From: Lentisphaerota bacterium
GTDB taxonomy: Bacteria; Verrucomicrobiota; Lentisphaeria; Victivallales; Victivallaceae
Assembly: GCA_015061685.1 (NCBI GenBank)
Contig: SUWD01000004.1
Coordinates: forward strand, 62,001 to 126,000
Reading direction: 5' to 3'
DNA length: 64,000 nucleotides
Made by a program: the position numbers and the translations under genes. The notes beneath the pieces are model-generated. The model was given only the letters and a program-made list of their open reading frames with translations, searched no databases and was not told where the DNA came from. Numbering within the stretch: the stretch's first letter is position 1; every line of letters starts with the position of its first letter. Shown piece after piece: positions 28,669-37,252 of the stretch.

Positions 28669-30930
28669 TCACCACTCACTGCCAAAGGGAATGAAAAGAA
28701 TATGACCGCCGGTTTTACCGTCCCTTTTGCTCAAACTGAATACCCGCCACAAGAAGCTGAATTTGGAGTCTTCCCCATCCTCAACCATGGATACAAAGGG
28801 GAAAAACAACGTCTCCGAGCGGTCGCCGTCTTTGCGGTAACGGTAGAGCAGATGCAGTATATGAGTCGATTCCTTATCACCCTGCTTTTCTCCTCCGGCA
28901 AGAATGTGGCAGAAGTGCCAGTTGTAATCGCCGTTTGAATTCTTCTCCCGGCGGAAAAAAAGACCGTTGCCGATGTCCTCATAAAAGCGTAATTCCGTAT
29001 ATTTTGCAATCAATTCTTTCGCCGCGGCAGCAGACTTTTCTTCTGAACCTAATACCTCTCTGCTCAACTCAAAACCCAATTTCCCGGCAATAGCCTGTGC
29101 ATTGGAAATCCCGGCAAGATATTCAAGCTGATCTTTTGCCCACTTCTCACGCATCAGTTTAATTTCTTCATAGCGGATAAGTTTTTTCAATCTTTCGATT
29201 TCCGTGGTGGTTTGCCAACGGTCATTGATCGCTTTTTCTTTTTCAATGGCAGCCAGATCCCTTACCAGCTGCCGTCCGGTGCGGGGCAAAGAGTGCAAAT
29301 ACTGCCGGAGTGATTCAACCTGTTTGGCTTCAATCTTTTCTTTGACGATGTTGAAACCGAAACGCCCACGGTAGAAAAGCCCCAATGCGGCATATTGATC
29401 TTTCAACTCCACACACCCGTATTCTCCAACCCGCTGTTCATCCCGGGAAAATACCGGATAATCCTCTTTCTGCCGCCGGAACTCCTTGGCATAATAAACA
29501 AGCGGGGTAAAAATCACCGTGCTGTCTTCCGACGGGGTACGGGAAATAAAAGTCAGCAGCGGCAGAGAACGGAAAGAAAAACAATTATCCCACTGTTTCC
29601 ACCATGTCAGCAGCGGCGGCAAAGTACAGCGGTAATTGTCCCGGTCAATCTCATACCAGACAAGCGGCAGGATCGTGCCGGAATAAGAGGGGTAAACCGG
29701 AAAATCATACCTTTTCACCAAATCGGAAACAAATAATTCACAGGTCTCAAAATCCTTGACCGTTTCCGGCAGAACCAATTCAGGATCAAGTTCTTTAAGC
29801 TTATCCAATATCCTCGGTTTCAGAGCGGAAAAATCCCCGTTGTAATAACTGTATAATTCCTCCCCCATCTCCCTTAATATTCTTCTCTCCCGGGTATTCT
29901 CAAAACGATATTCCCGGGAAAAATATGACATCAAAGCATAGGAGATAAACTCCGTCTCATTGCGGCAATGTCTCCAGTATTCCGTACCATGCCAGGTCTC
30001 GCCGTACATTCCCAATACCGGGCCGCACAGATCAAAAGAAAAATCTTTGCCTGCCCTGTAATTACCGGCAATCATCAGGAAGCGATTCAGATAATCACCC
30101 TTATCTGAACGTGAACCGTACCATAACGGAAAAAGACCGTAACTTTTCCGCACCACCTGCGGCAAAGTGGAAAAAACTGCCGCCCGGAAGTTTTCTAATT
30201 CAACTTTGCTCTCCGGGAAAGGCTTCTTCCCCTCAAAGCGGTAATTCCACACCGCCCGCATCCTCTGATCATCATACCAGTTGCGGTAGAGCCAGCCCCA
30301 GTTGCCTGCTTCGACGGTAACACTTTTGCCGTAATAGATCAAAAAGGCAAAAAGAGAGAGTTTCTGCGACCAGTTGTCAACCACTTTGCCATCAGCTTTT
30401 ACAGTGTAATGCAAAGGGGTTTTATCGTAAGAAGTGTAAAAAAGCGGTGTATAATATGCTCCTCCGGAGTATTGATCGTTTTTCCACTGCCACGTCAACG
30501 GAATGAAACCAAATCCCCCCTGCTTCCATGCAAACAGAGTTACCCATCCGCTGCCGGCACTGTTGTTCCACGCCGACAACGGAAAAAGCACACTGTAATC
30601 ATCTCCCTCATGGTTGTAAAACGGACGGAACGCAAAACCGTAAGGATCTTTATCTATCAGCGGCCACAAAGCACTCCAATACTCATTGGAACGGAAAAAG
30701 AAGGGCCAGATATTGACCAATGTATCATCCAAACCGGAAACTTCACTCTTGTTTGAACGGGTGACAGAGGAGAATTTACGGCTTATTTTCTGATATTTTT
30801 CCGAACGGATACGGGAACTTTTGGGAGCGGAATACTCATCAAGCACACCGCCGGACATCCGGAACATCCGGTCAGAACTGGCACAGCCGCAAAGCATCAG
30901 CAGCAATAAAAACAATGATAACTTTTTCAT
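28669..30930 (-). CDS. Large lipoprotein with recurrent aromatic-Pro motifs, function unknown
   Basis: 753 residues. Lipobox LCGC places lipidated Cys16. The mature protein is rich in Trp, Tyr and Phe, with repeated short motifs such as WPFFF, LWPLID, FRPFY, LFPLSAW, FIPLTW, TPLFY, LFPLWY, LPLVWY, LPPLLTW, LPLLTF and TPLVYY, spaced 20-50 residues apart, which suggests a beta-strand-rich repeat fold at the outer membrane. A charged helical region (about residues 565-660) interrupts the pattern. No family is recognised. It has a good promoter and faces the ABC exporter convergently (10-nt gap). Confidence 0.7.
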   Translation of the reverse strand: MKKLSLFLLLLMLCGCASSDRMFRMSGGVLDEYSAPKSSRIRSEKYQKISRKFSSVTRSNKSEVSGLDDTLVNIWPFFFRSNEYWSALWPLIDKDPYGFAFRPFYNHEGDDYSVLFPLSAWNNSAGSGWVTLFAWKQGGFGFIPLTWQWKNDQYSGGAYYTPLFYTSYDKTPLHYTVKADGKVVDNWSQKLSLFAFLIYYGKSVTVEAGNWGWLYRNWYDDQRMRAVWNYRFEGKKPFPESKVELENFRAAVFSTLPQVVRKSYGLFPLWYGSRSDKGDYLNRFLMIAGNYRAGKDFSFDLCGPVLGMYGETWHGTEYWRHCRNETEFISYALMSYFSREYRFENTRERRILREMGEELYSYYNGDFSALKPRILDKLKELDPELVLPETVKDFETCELFVSDLVKRYDFPVYPSYSGTILPLVWYEIDRDNYRCTLPPLLTWWKQWDNCFSFRSLPLLTFISRTPSEDSTVIFTPLVYYAKEFRRQKEDYPVFSRDEQRVGEYGCVELKDQYAALGLFYRGRFGFNIVKEKIEAKQVESLRQYLHSLPRTGRQLVRDLAAIEKEKAINDRWQTTTEIERLKKLIRYEEIKLMREKWAKDQLEYLAGISNAQAIAGKLGFELSREVLGSEEKSAAAAKELIAKYTELRFYEDIGNGLFFRREKNSNGDYNWHFCHILAGGEKQGDKESTHILHLLYRYRKDGDRSETLFFPFVSMVEDGEDSKFSFLWRVFSLSKRDGKTGGHILFIPFGSEW

Positions 30931-30975
30931 AAAAAACCTCTGAAAAGTTTAAGTTACAGAAAAATCACTGTTATT

Positions 30976-31004
30976 AAAATACACTCTGCTGACAATCTTT
31001 TCAA
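30976..31004 (-). promoter_or_regulatory. Promoter of the large lipoprotein gene
   Basis: Minus strand -35 TTGAAA (30999-31004), 17-nt spacer, -10 TATTTT (30976-30981). Predicted start ~40 nt before the ATG at 30930. Confidence 0.55.
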
Positions 31005-31134
31005 GTGGGATGGGAAGATTTTTCGATACAGCAGGACAAAACGGTGTGCCGCTTGTAAAGCAAGTGCCACGCAGAGTGCAGGGATAAAAAAAGCGATCGA
31101 TCAAGGCCCAGCGAAGCGAGGGCAGTGACAAACC

Positions 31135-31171
31135 GCTTTTCTTTTGCTTACTTTTCCGTGAAAAGAAAAGC
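31135..31171. repeat. Perfect 11-bp dyad at the end of the oxidoreductase operon
   Basis: GCTTTTCTTTT (31135-31145) and AAAAGAAAAGC (31161-31171) form a perfect stem with a 15-nt loop, 4 nt past the stop of the oxidoreductase gene at 31175. It may act as a transcript-end hairpin. The preceding 31060-31130 carries GCCACGCAGAGTGCAGGG, similar to a sequence near 43650, and no gene. Confidence 0.45.
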
Positions 31172-31174
31172 AAG

Positions 31175-32161
31175 TCAGTCTGCGAGCTTTTGAAGCATCA
31201 GGGCATCTTCGGTGACTTTGAGCAGATGCTCCGTACCGAAAGGCTCTTTTTTGCCTTCAAGTTCATTGACGAAAATATCAAGATAATCGCTGTGAATATC
31301 TTTTTCAGCGGCGATGTCCCGGACATTTTCATTACCGCTTTCGTAAAAACGGACGGTTTCCGCTTTGGGGGAGAATTCGATAACGCCTTTGCTGCCCCAG
31401 AGGGTGAAACGCCAGTAAAGCGGAGTGGAAAAACCGATCTTCGACGGTGCGGCATAAGAGACATCAGCAATACAGCCGCAGTTGTTGTCCAATGCAAACA
31501 TCAGCTGGGCAGAATCCTTGAAGCCCGGAACTTCCGTGGCAAAGGCATTCCAACAGCGTGCCGCAATGAGGTCAGTGATCCGGTGTCCGGTCAGATATTC
31601 CACGATATCCAGACCGTGAATGGCGATATCATTGATCGTACCGCCATGTTTTCCCTCCTCAAAATACCAGCCCGGACGGGTCCCGTAATTCAAGGGATGC
31701 TGACCGCCGAAATTGATGGCGTTGATCTCCCCGACAGCTTCGGAATCAATCAACTCTTTCGCAGCACGGATGCAGGGGAAATCCCGCAGATCAAGCATCT
31801 CGCCTATCACAAGATTTTTTTCTGCGGCAAGTTTGCGGATCTCAGCAAGTTCAGCAAGATCGGTACAAAGCGGTTTATCACTCAAAATGTGTTTGCCGTT
31901 TTTCAAACCGGCGATCGCCCGCTCGCCGCGGATACCGTAATAATCTCCGATCGCCAGAATATCAAAATCGACATTCTCCATCATTTCAGCAAAACTGCTG
32001 TGCGTCGCCTCGATTTTCCAACTCTCTGCCGCAACTTTGCGGGCTTCGGCATCCTCCTCGCAGATCGCAGTGATCTCGAAACGGGGATCTGTTTTCAAAC
32101 GGTCATACAAAGTACCGATATGACCGTGACGCAAACCGATGAATGCAATTTTCCAACTCAT
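31175..32161 (-). CDS. Gfo/Idh/MocA family oxidoreductase (1)
   Basis: 328 residues. N-terminal Rossmann domain beginning WKIAFIGLRHGHIG (a variant of the usual GxGxxG), with the family HILSDKPLCTD motif whose Lys contacts substrate and cofactor. The C-terminal alpha/beta domain has the HGGTINDIAIHGLDIVEYL segment carrying the catalytic-region His and Asp. It is an NAD(P)-dependent sugar or inositol dehydrogenase-type enzyme; the substrate is unknown. Last gene of a four-gene unit with two paralogues and an AraC regulator. Confidence 0.85.
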   Translation of the reverse strand: MSWKIAFIGLRHGHIGTLYDRLKTDPRFEITAICEEDAEARKVAAESWKIEATHSSFAEMMENVDFDILAIGDYYGIRGERAIAGLKNGKHILSDKPLCTDLAELAEIRKLAAEKNLVIGEMLDLRDFPCIRAAKELIDSEAVGEINAINFGGQHPLNYGTRPGWYFEEGKHGGTINDIAIHGLDIVEYLTGHRITDLIAARCWNAFATEVPGFKDSAQLMFALDNNCGCIADVSYAAPSKIGFSTPLYWRFTLWGSKGVIEFSPKAETVRFYESGNENVRDIAAEKDIHSDYLDIFVNELEGKKEPFGTEHLLKVTEDALMLQKLAD

Positions 32162-32175
32162 TGCAAATACCTCAA

Positions 32176-33075
32176 TTACAGATGAAAGACCGGTTCTGCT
32201 TTGCCGCTGGCAAGAGCAGCTTCAGCGGCAACCTGCATCGCCATGACTTCCACGGAATCTTCCAGAGGAAGGATATCCTCGCCGTTGAAAAAGCGGACTA
32301 TCTCTTTCATCAGCATAAAGTAGAAAGGTATCCGCATGGTGACACAGCCCAATGCACACTCACTTTCCTTGTTGCGGATCAATGCACCGTACTGATAAGC
32401 TCCGGGAGTCATATCCACTGTACCGCGGCGGCCGTCAGCATAGAAAACCTGGAAAACATAACCATTCTCATCCTCATAGGCGGAAACAGACTGGGCCCCT
32501 CTGCCCATCGCCGCCTGAAGCATTTCAAAAACATGGCAGCCGTACCAGATCAGACCGGAACCGGCAGGAGCGGCTCCGACCGGTCCCCAAACGGTAACTT
32601 TATGAGCGTCAACGCCTTTAGCAAGAGCTTCCACAAAATCGACATCATAACGCAAACTGGATGAGGTGAAAAAACGGATATTGTATTTTTTGATCAATTC
32701 AATGATCTTTTTCATATTTTCCAGATTGTCGGCAAAGGGCTTGTCAAGGAAGATCGGTTTGCCCAGCGGAGCACACTTTTCAAAATATTCCAGATGCTTG
32801 GACGGATCATTTATCTCAATCATGATCGCATCGCAACCCTCCACGGCTTCATCAAAATCCAGCGTGACAGGAATTCCGATGCTCTCCAGGTACGCCTGAC
32901 GTTTGTCAAGACCCTCGGTATTCTGGAAAGGAGTATCGAAACGGAGGCATTTGGTGACCTGCAAACCTTTGATCTGCTGTTCTGCGGGGGTGGCAGGATC
33001 GTGGATCAAACCGGCAAATGCGACAGTATGACTGGTATCCAAACCGATCAAAGCTACTTTGATATTCTCTGACAT
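32176..33075 (-). CDS. Gfo/Idh/MocA family oxidoreductase (2)
   Basis: 299 residues, shorter than most relatives. Rossmann start KVALIGLDTSHTVAFAGL; PIFLDKPFADN contains the conserved Lys; the C-terminal domain is compact (GSGLIWYGCHVFEML). The GLDTSH motif at the cofactor loop is shared with a subset of this family found in glycan-degrading bacteria. Substrate unknown. It is 14 nt upstream of oxidoreductase 1 and 23 nt downstream of the AraC-type regulator. Confidence 0.82.
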   Translation of the reverse strand: MSENIKVALIGLDTSHTVAFAGLIHDPATPAEQQIKGLQVTKCLRFDTPFQNTEGLDKRQAYLESIGIPVTLDFDEAVEGCDAIMIEINDPSKHLEYFEKCAPLGKPIFLDKPFADNLENMKKIIELIKKYNIRFFTSSSLRYDVDFVEALAKGVDAHKVTVWGPVGAAPAGSGLIWYGCHVFEMLQAAMGRGAQSVSAYEDENGYVFQVFYADGRRGTVDMTPGAYQYGALIRNKESECALGCVTMRIPFYFMLMKEIVRFFNGEDILPLEDSVEVMAMQVAAEAALASGKAEPVFHL

Positions 33076-33098
33076 TTTCTTTTTCCTTAAATTAAAAC

Positions 33099-33899
33099 TT
33101 ACAATTTATTGGAGAATTTTTTCCGGTATTCAGCCGGAGACATATTCATCATTTTGCGGAACTGGCGGGAAAAGTAAAACGCCCCGCCAAAGCCGCTTGA
33201 CCAGGCGATCTCCTTGATAAGCATATCTGTGGATTGCAGTAATTGAGCAGCATAACGCACCCGGTGATCCAAAAGATAAGCCTGCGGAGATACCCCGGTT
33301 TCCCGGGTGAACAATCTGCGGAAGTGGACTTGAGAGATCCGGCATGCCGCCGCTTCTTCAGGCAGCGACCATCTCTTTTCCGGATGCTCCGCTATGCGGC
33401 GAACCAAGTCCCGTACAGAATCCACTGTATCATTCCCGTCCTGACGGATCTGCGGCTGATTGATGACCTGAAGCAGAATATTCTCCAGCTGAAGCACCGC
33501 TTTGCAGTGACTTATGGAACTCCCCCTCCGTAAAGTACGCAACAGATTTTCCAAAGCTTCGGAAAAATCTTCCGGGGCAGTGATCGGGAACTTCCTGCCG
33601 CACACATCCGGCAGCAAACCGCTGGCCAGATAACGCCGGACCCGGTCTCCTCTGAAGCAAATGAAGAGGTGATCCCGGGTGCCAGTCGGAGTACAGTAAG
33701 AAAAATTCCTGCCCGGAGCGGTGAAAAAAACCAGCGGTCCGGAGTCCTGCCACGGCTCGCAATCCTCACACTCGACCAATATTCTGCCGCTGCGGATGAA
33801 TTGCAAGCCGTAGTATTCAAAGTTACGTTTGCAATTCGCATAAGCATTTTTGCGACTGTTGCCGTAACAGATGAATTCCAGGTCATCGAAATAGTTCAT
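33099..33899 (-). CDS. AraC-family transcriptional regulator
   Basis: 266 residues. N-terminal AraC-type cupin sensor region (YGLQFIRSGRILVECEDCEPW, FFTAPGRNFSYCTPTG, DHLFICFRGD) and a C-terminal double helix-turn-helix (WSLPEEAAACRISQVHFRRLF, and IKEIAWSSGFGGAFYFSRQF) ending with MSPAEYRKKF. Likely controls the surrounding oxidoreductase operon in response to a sugar. It lies 6 nt downstream of oxidoreductase 3, so it is co-transcribed with its probable targets. Confidence 0.9.
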   Translation of the reverse strand: MNYFDDLEFICYGNSRKNAYANCKRNFEYYGLQFIRSGRILVECEDCEPWQDSGPLVFFTAPGRNFSYCTPTGTRDHLFICFRGDRVRRYLASGLLPDVCGRKFPITAPEDFSEALENLLRTLRRGSSISHCKAVLQLENILLQVINQPQIRQDGNDTVDSVRDLVRRIAEHPEKRWSLPEEAAACRISQVHFRRLFTRETGVSPQAYLLDHRVRYAAQLLQSTDMLIKEIAWSSGFGGAFYFSRQFRKMMNMSPAEYRKKFSNKL

Positions 33900-33905
33900 T
33901 ATTCC

Positions 33906-35021
33906 TCAAATGGTTCCTTCGGGAACTTCGACAAATTTAGGAAGCGTATTCTGGCGGTAGCACTCCTCAATGATCGCAATCTGACGGCGAACCTGGGAGA
34001 GTTTGACGACCAATTCAGCACCGTTGACGATGGCATCGTAAATATTCAAATAGTACTGCACACCCCAGTCATCGGCACAATAGCTTTTTTCCGCCGGAAT
34101 TTCCCATTTTTCAGTGTAGAAGTCCAGCTTTTCACCGCAGTAATTGGGCAAACGGCCTTCTCTTTCCAGAGTGTCGATACAAACCGGACGGGCAACCGCA
34201 TCTTTGCGGATGAAGTATTTCCACTCGGCAACATTGCCGTCAGCTGCCAGCGTACCGTCAGAACCGTAAACCATGAAAGCCTTGCCGGGGAAAAGACACT
34301 CTTTGGTAACTTCAAGGTCGATCACCGGATGGTCTTTGCCCTCAAGGACGACTTTTACGAAGTCTTCAGCATCACCGGAGTTATTGTAATTGGCAAGTTT
34401 GGCAAAAATACGTTCCGGCATGGTTTCACCGAACATATCCCACAAACCAACGATCTGATCAAGCGGATGCGGAGCGGTATTGAGCAATTCACCACCGTTG
34501 AGATCCTGGATGGTCTGCCAGTCCCAGCGGCGGCCGAAGCCGTTGAGAGCAACTTTCACCATGGCGATCTCGCCAAGAACTCCGGAACGGATGACATCAC
34601 AGACTTTCTGATAAACGGTACGGAAACGGGACTGCTGATACACGGCGAAAAATTTACCGGTACGTTTGGCTGCTTCCAGAGCCCGGTCAAATTCAGCGAC
34701 GGTTTTGGCGGCAGGTTTTTCACAAATGACGTCAAATCCGGCTTCCATTGCTTCAATGGAGATGTCCACATGCTTGTGACTGCGGCTGGCATTGACGACC
34801 AATTCAATATTTTTATCCTGAAGCAATTCACGATAGTCGGCATAGTGTTTGCAATCGGGATTTGCCCCCGGATTGCTGTTGGCACGCCGCTCCGGGATCG
34901 GATCGGCAACTGCGACCACATCAAAACGCTCCTGCAATGCGGGCATACACTCAAACAGATGACGGTGGATGTCTCTGCCGCTGCGGCCCTGTCCGATGAT
35001 ACCAACTTTGATCTTTCTCAT
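33906..35021 (-). CDS. Gfo/Idh/MocA family oxidoreductase (3)
   Basis: 371 residues. Rossmann motif VGIIGQGRSGRDIH, adenosine-binding acid near VVAVAD, and VICEKPAAKTVAEF with the conserved EKP Lys. The C-terminal domain has the GGELLNTAPHPLDQIVGLWD segment corresponding to the usual GGG-D-G-H/HxxD catalytic region. First gene of the operon with the AraC regulator and two more oxidoreductases; three paralogues in one unit suggest successive oxidation/reduction (for example epimerisation through a keto intermediate), which is inference. No clear sigma70 promoter was found upstream, consistent with activator dependence. Confidence 0.87.
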   Translation of the reverse strand: MRKIKVGIIGQGRSGRDIHRHLFECMPALQERFDVVAVADPIPERRANSNPGANPDCKHYADYRELLQDKNIELVVNASRSHKHVDISIEAMEAGFDVICEKPAAKTVAEFDRALEAAKRTGKFFAVYQQSRFRTVYQKVCDVIRSGVLGEIAMVKVALNGFGRRWDWQTIQDLNGGELLNTAPHPLDQIVGLWDMFGETMPERIFAKLANYNNSGDAEDFVKVVLEGKDHPVIDLEVTKECLFPGKAFMVYGSDGTLAADGNVAEWKYFIRKDAVARPVCIDTLEREGRLPNYCGEKLDFYTEKWEIPAEKSYCADDWGVQYYLNIYDAIVNGAELVVKLSQVRRQIAIIEECYRQNTLPKFVEVPEGTI

Positions 35022-35356
35022 TTTTTCTTCCTTTCCTGCGGAATTTTTTACTGATATACTTTTTGCATATCCAAAACAGCATCTATCTTAAACTATCACA
35101 AGTAAACTGAAATGCAAGATGTTATTTACCAAAAAAGCTATCTTTTCCGATCATTTTCAAAAAAATATCACAACCGATGTTCTTTATGTGCAAAAACAGT
35201 AGCTGTTACAAAAATCATCTGCCATGAGCGGTAAGAAACTGTTAAGCAGGTACTGCTCCGGCAGAAACTCTTTCTGCTTAAAAAAATAATAAGGGGCGTT
35301 GCTTACCCCTGTCAAGGTTTTGCAACACCCCTTTTGGCTATACAGCCCGAATATTT
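35022..35356. other. Intergenic region, 335 nt, no gene found
   Basis: A+T-rich leader of the oxidoreductase operon from 35022 to about 35130. The remainder holds only the nested-hairpin terminator at 35292-35330. No convincing -35/-10 pair was found in the operon leader. Confidence 0.5.
35292..35330 (-). terminator. Nested-hairpin terminator, second member of the family
   Basis: Minus strand outer stem GGGGTGTTGC with GCAACGCCCC (one mismatch) enclosing ACC...GGT, followed by TTATTATTTTTTT. The loop retains GGGGTAAGC and AAAACC elements that align with the hairpin after cysS (25124-25165). It would end the HAD phosphatase operon. Confidence 0.65.
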
Positions 35357-35461
35357 TCAGGCAAGAATGATCACGCAAATCATTATTCCGGCGATGACCA
35401 TGATGGCACCGAAACCATAGACAATGATATCATCACGATGTTTTTTGAAAAATTCTTTCAT
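35357..35461 (-). CDS. 34-residue single-span membrane protein
   Basis: A short gene: a charged N terminus (MKEFFKKHRDD) is followed by a hydrophobic helix of about 21 residues from Ile12 to Ala34 that includes GFGAIMVIAGIMICV. Start ATG at 35461 with GAGAG about 9 nt upstream, stop TGA at 35357. It is followed 26 nt later by a terminator, which supports a real transcript end. Small single-helix proteins like this often regulate larger membrane complexes, but no partner is evident. It is last in the run HAD phosphatase-membrane protein-this gene. Confidence 0.55.
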   Translation of the reverse strand: MKEFFKKHRDDIIVYGFGAIMVIAGIMICVIILA

Positions 35462-35549
35462 AATCAAGTTCTCTCTTTAATTTATTACCAGGTTTGATCC
35501 GGAAATCCGGCAGTTCTGCCGTTTGAAAAATCAAACAGCACAAAACAGA

Positions 35550-35984
35550 TCAAACCAACGCCGGTCCGGCACGGGGAGGTAATGAATGTTTGAGAAAACT
35601 TTGAAAAATAAATATATCGGGAGGATTTATATTTTCCGAACAGATATGCGGTATGGCAATGACTGTTTCCTGCCACCACGCTCCGGCATTGACATTGCGG
35701 AAAAGACGCAGGAGCAACGGTTCTGAATTGCGGCGGGAAACTATTGCCGGGATCGCATTGCCCGGTACGGCGACACGCAGAGAGCCTTTTTCATCTCCGG
35801 AACTTCCCGGATGCGGCAGAGTTTGAAAATCAGGCGGTAATTCACGGCTGACAAGCTGCGGCAAAGAAGATATCTCTTTGCCATCTTCCCGGAAACCGGC
35901 AAAGATGAATAATGCCGCAACCAAAACGGCAAACAACGGCAGCAGCTGCCGCACTGATTCAATTTTCCGGAAAAATGATCTCAT
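35550..35984 (-). CDS. Membrane-anchored protein of unknown function
   Basis: About 144 residues. The ATG at 35984 has AAGGAG 4 nt upstream and is chosen over an ATG 45 codons further 5' that would overlap the preceding gene. A short basic N terminus (RSFFRKIESVRQ) is followed by one hydrophobic span (LLPLFAVLVAALFIFAGF), then a Pro-rich periplasmic part of ~100 residues with no recognised domain. Possible sorting into the envelope only. It lies 106 nt downstream of the HAD phosphatase stop. Confidence 0.6.
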   Translation of the reverse strand: MRSFFRKIESVRQLLPLFAVLVAALFIFAGFREDGKEISSLPQLVSRELPPDFQTLPHPGSSGDEKGSLRVAVPGNAIPAIVSRRNSEPLLLRLFRNVNAGAWWQETVIAIPHICSENINPPDIFIFQSFLKHSLPPRAGPALV

Positions 35985-36090
35985 CTTGCTCCTTAATATG
36001 CTGTAGGCATTAAAATAATACGGCAAAATGCTTTTGTCAAGGCAAAAATGAAACTGCGGCAGCAAATTTCCGGGAATTTTTCCGGCAGGA

Positions 36091-36876
36091 TCAGGAGAGT
36101 TTCTCAACCAATTCCGCAAGACCGCTCATAATGTATTTGGGAGAGTAGGCAAAATTCCCGATATCCTCCTGTTTTGTCACCCCGGAAAGCACCAGTACCG
36201 TATCCACCTCCGCCTCTACTCCGGCAATGATATCGGTATCCATGCGGTCACCGATAATGACCGTCTCTCTGGACATCGCATTGAGAAATTTTACCGCACG
36301 CCGCATCATAAAGGGATTGGGTTTGCCGATAAAATAGCCCTTTTTCCCGGTGGATAATTCGATCGGCGAAATCAATGCTCCGGTCGCCGGGACGATCCCC
36401 TTTTCCGTCGGCCCGGTCAAATCCGGATTGGTCCCGATCAATTTCGCCCCTTTAAGCACCAGATGGACAGCTTTTTCCAGGCGTTCAAAACTGTAGGAAC
36501 GGGTTTCGCCGATGACCACATAATCCGGGTCAATATCATTCATGGAGATACCTTTTTCGTAGAGGGCATTGGTCAATCCGGCTTCCCCGATGGCGAAAAC
36601 GGAACAGCCGGGCTTCTGCCGGGAAAGAAAATCTGCCGTGGCAAGAGCACTGGTATAGAAGTGTTCCGGAGCGACATCGACACCCAGACGGGAAAGTTTC
36701 TCTGCCAATTCCCGGGGGGTACGCTCACTTGAATTGGTCAGAAAAAGATACTTCAAACGGCGTTTCTCCAGCATCCGGACAAAATCGGCTGCTCCGGGCA
36801 GCAGATTGTTGCCGTGATAGATAACTCCATCCATATCCGAAATAAAAGCGGTCTTATTTTTCAACTCCTCCGGCAT
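36091..36876 (-). CDS. HAD-superfamily phosphatase, NagD-like (subfamily IIA)
   Basis: 261 residues. HAD motif I is SDMDGVIYHGN (nucleophile Asp and acid Asp), motif II is LFLTNSS, the IIA-type cap follows, motif III Lys is in GYFIGKPNPFMM, and motif IV is VIIGDRMDTDI. This set is diagnostic of the NagD/PGP/4-nitrophenyl phosphatase group. The natural substrate may be a nucleotide or sugar phosphate. It heads a unit with two membrane proteins and is preceded by a promoter. Confidence 0.9.
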   Translation of the reverse strand: MPEELKNKTAFISDMDGVIYHGNNLLPGAADFVRMLEKRRLKYLFLTNSSERTPRELAEKLSRLGVDVAPEHFYTSALATADFLSRQKPGCSVFAIGEAGLTNALYEKGISMNDIDPDYVVIGETRSYSFERLEKAVHLVLKGAKLIGTNPDLTGPTEKGIVPATGALISPIELSTGKKGYFIGKPNPFMMRRAVKFLNAMSRETVIIGDRMDTDIIAGVEAEVDTVLVLSGVTKQEDIGNFAYSPKYIMSGLAELVEKLS

Positions 36877-36917
36877 AAGCGGGTATTTCCTTTCTTTCAG
36901 TCAATTCAACTTGATTT

Positions 36918-36945
36918 AATATACCACAAAACGGCATTTTTTCAA
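36918..36945 (-). promoter_or_regulatory. Promoter of the NagD-like phosphatase operon
   Basis: Minus strand -35 TTGAAA (36940-36945), 16-nt spacer, -10 TATATT (36918-36923). Predicted start ~35 nt before the ATG, which has AAAGGAAA. Confidence 0.6.
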
Positions 36946-37022
36946 TGGCTTTTAATTCAGAAAGATCATCCATGCTCACTCTGGAGGTTCGGCAGTTTTG
37001 CGACGCATTGACAGGCTTCATG

Positions 37023-37048
37023 TTTTTTTGCCCATTCGGGCAAAAAAA
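37023..37048. repeat. Perfect 11-bp dyad closing the tRNA-linked repeat array
   Basis: TTTTTTTGCCC (37023-37033), loop ATTC, GGGCAAAAAAA (37038-37048). It abuts the first repeat unit at 37049 and may end transcripts from the tRNA. Confidence 0.55.
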
Positions 37049-37252
37049 TGGTCAGGGTGGGGGGAGTCGACGAGGCGAAGCCGAGTGCCTGAACAAAGTG
37101 AAGGCAACCCCGGACAAGTGAGCAATCCCATTTTTTGCATGTGCAAAAAATAACTGAAGCAAAAAGAAAACTCATGACGGAGCAAATCCAATTTGCAAAA
37201 GTCAGGAGTTGATTTTTGCGGGGATTGCTTACGGCTTTGCGGCAAAAAAAAA
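37049..37252 (-). repeat. tRNA-linked tandem repeat, unit A (204 bp)
   Basis: Starts (on the minus strand ends) with a 22-nt copy of the tRNA-Pro 3' end, here with one change, followed by ~180 bp that is nearly identical to unit B. Contains TTTTTTGCA-TG-TGCAAAAAA and GGCGAAGCC dyads. Reading frames across it are low-quality and duplicated; I see no gene. Confidence 0.85.

Noticed and set aside
30949..31173. 74-codon frame on the minus strand between lipoprotein and oxidoreductase genes
   Set aside because: It covers a dyad and the lipoprotein promoter and lacks a ribosome site.
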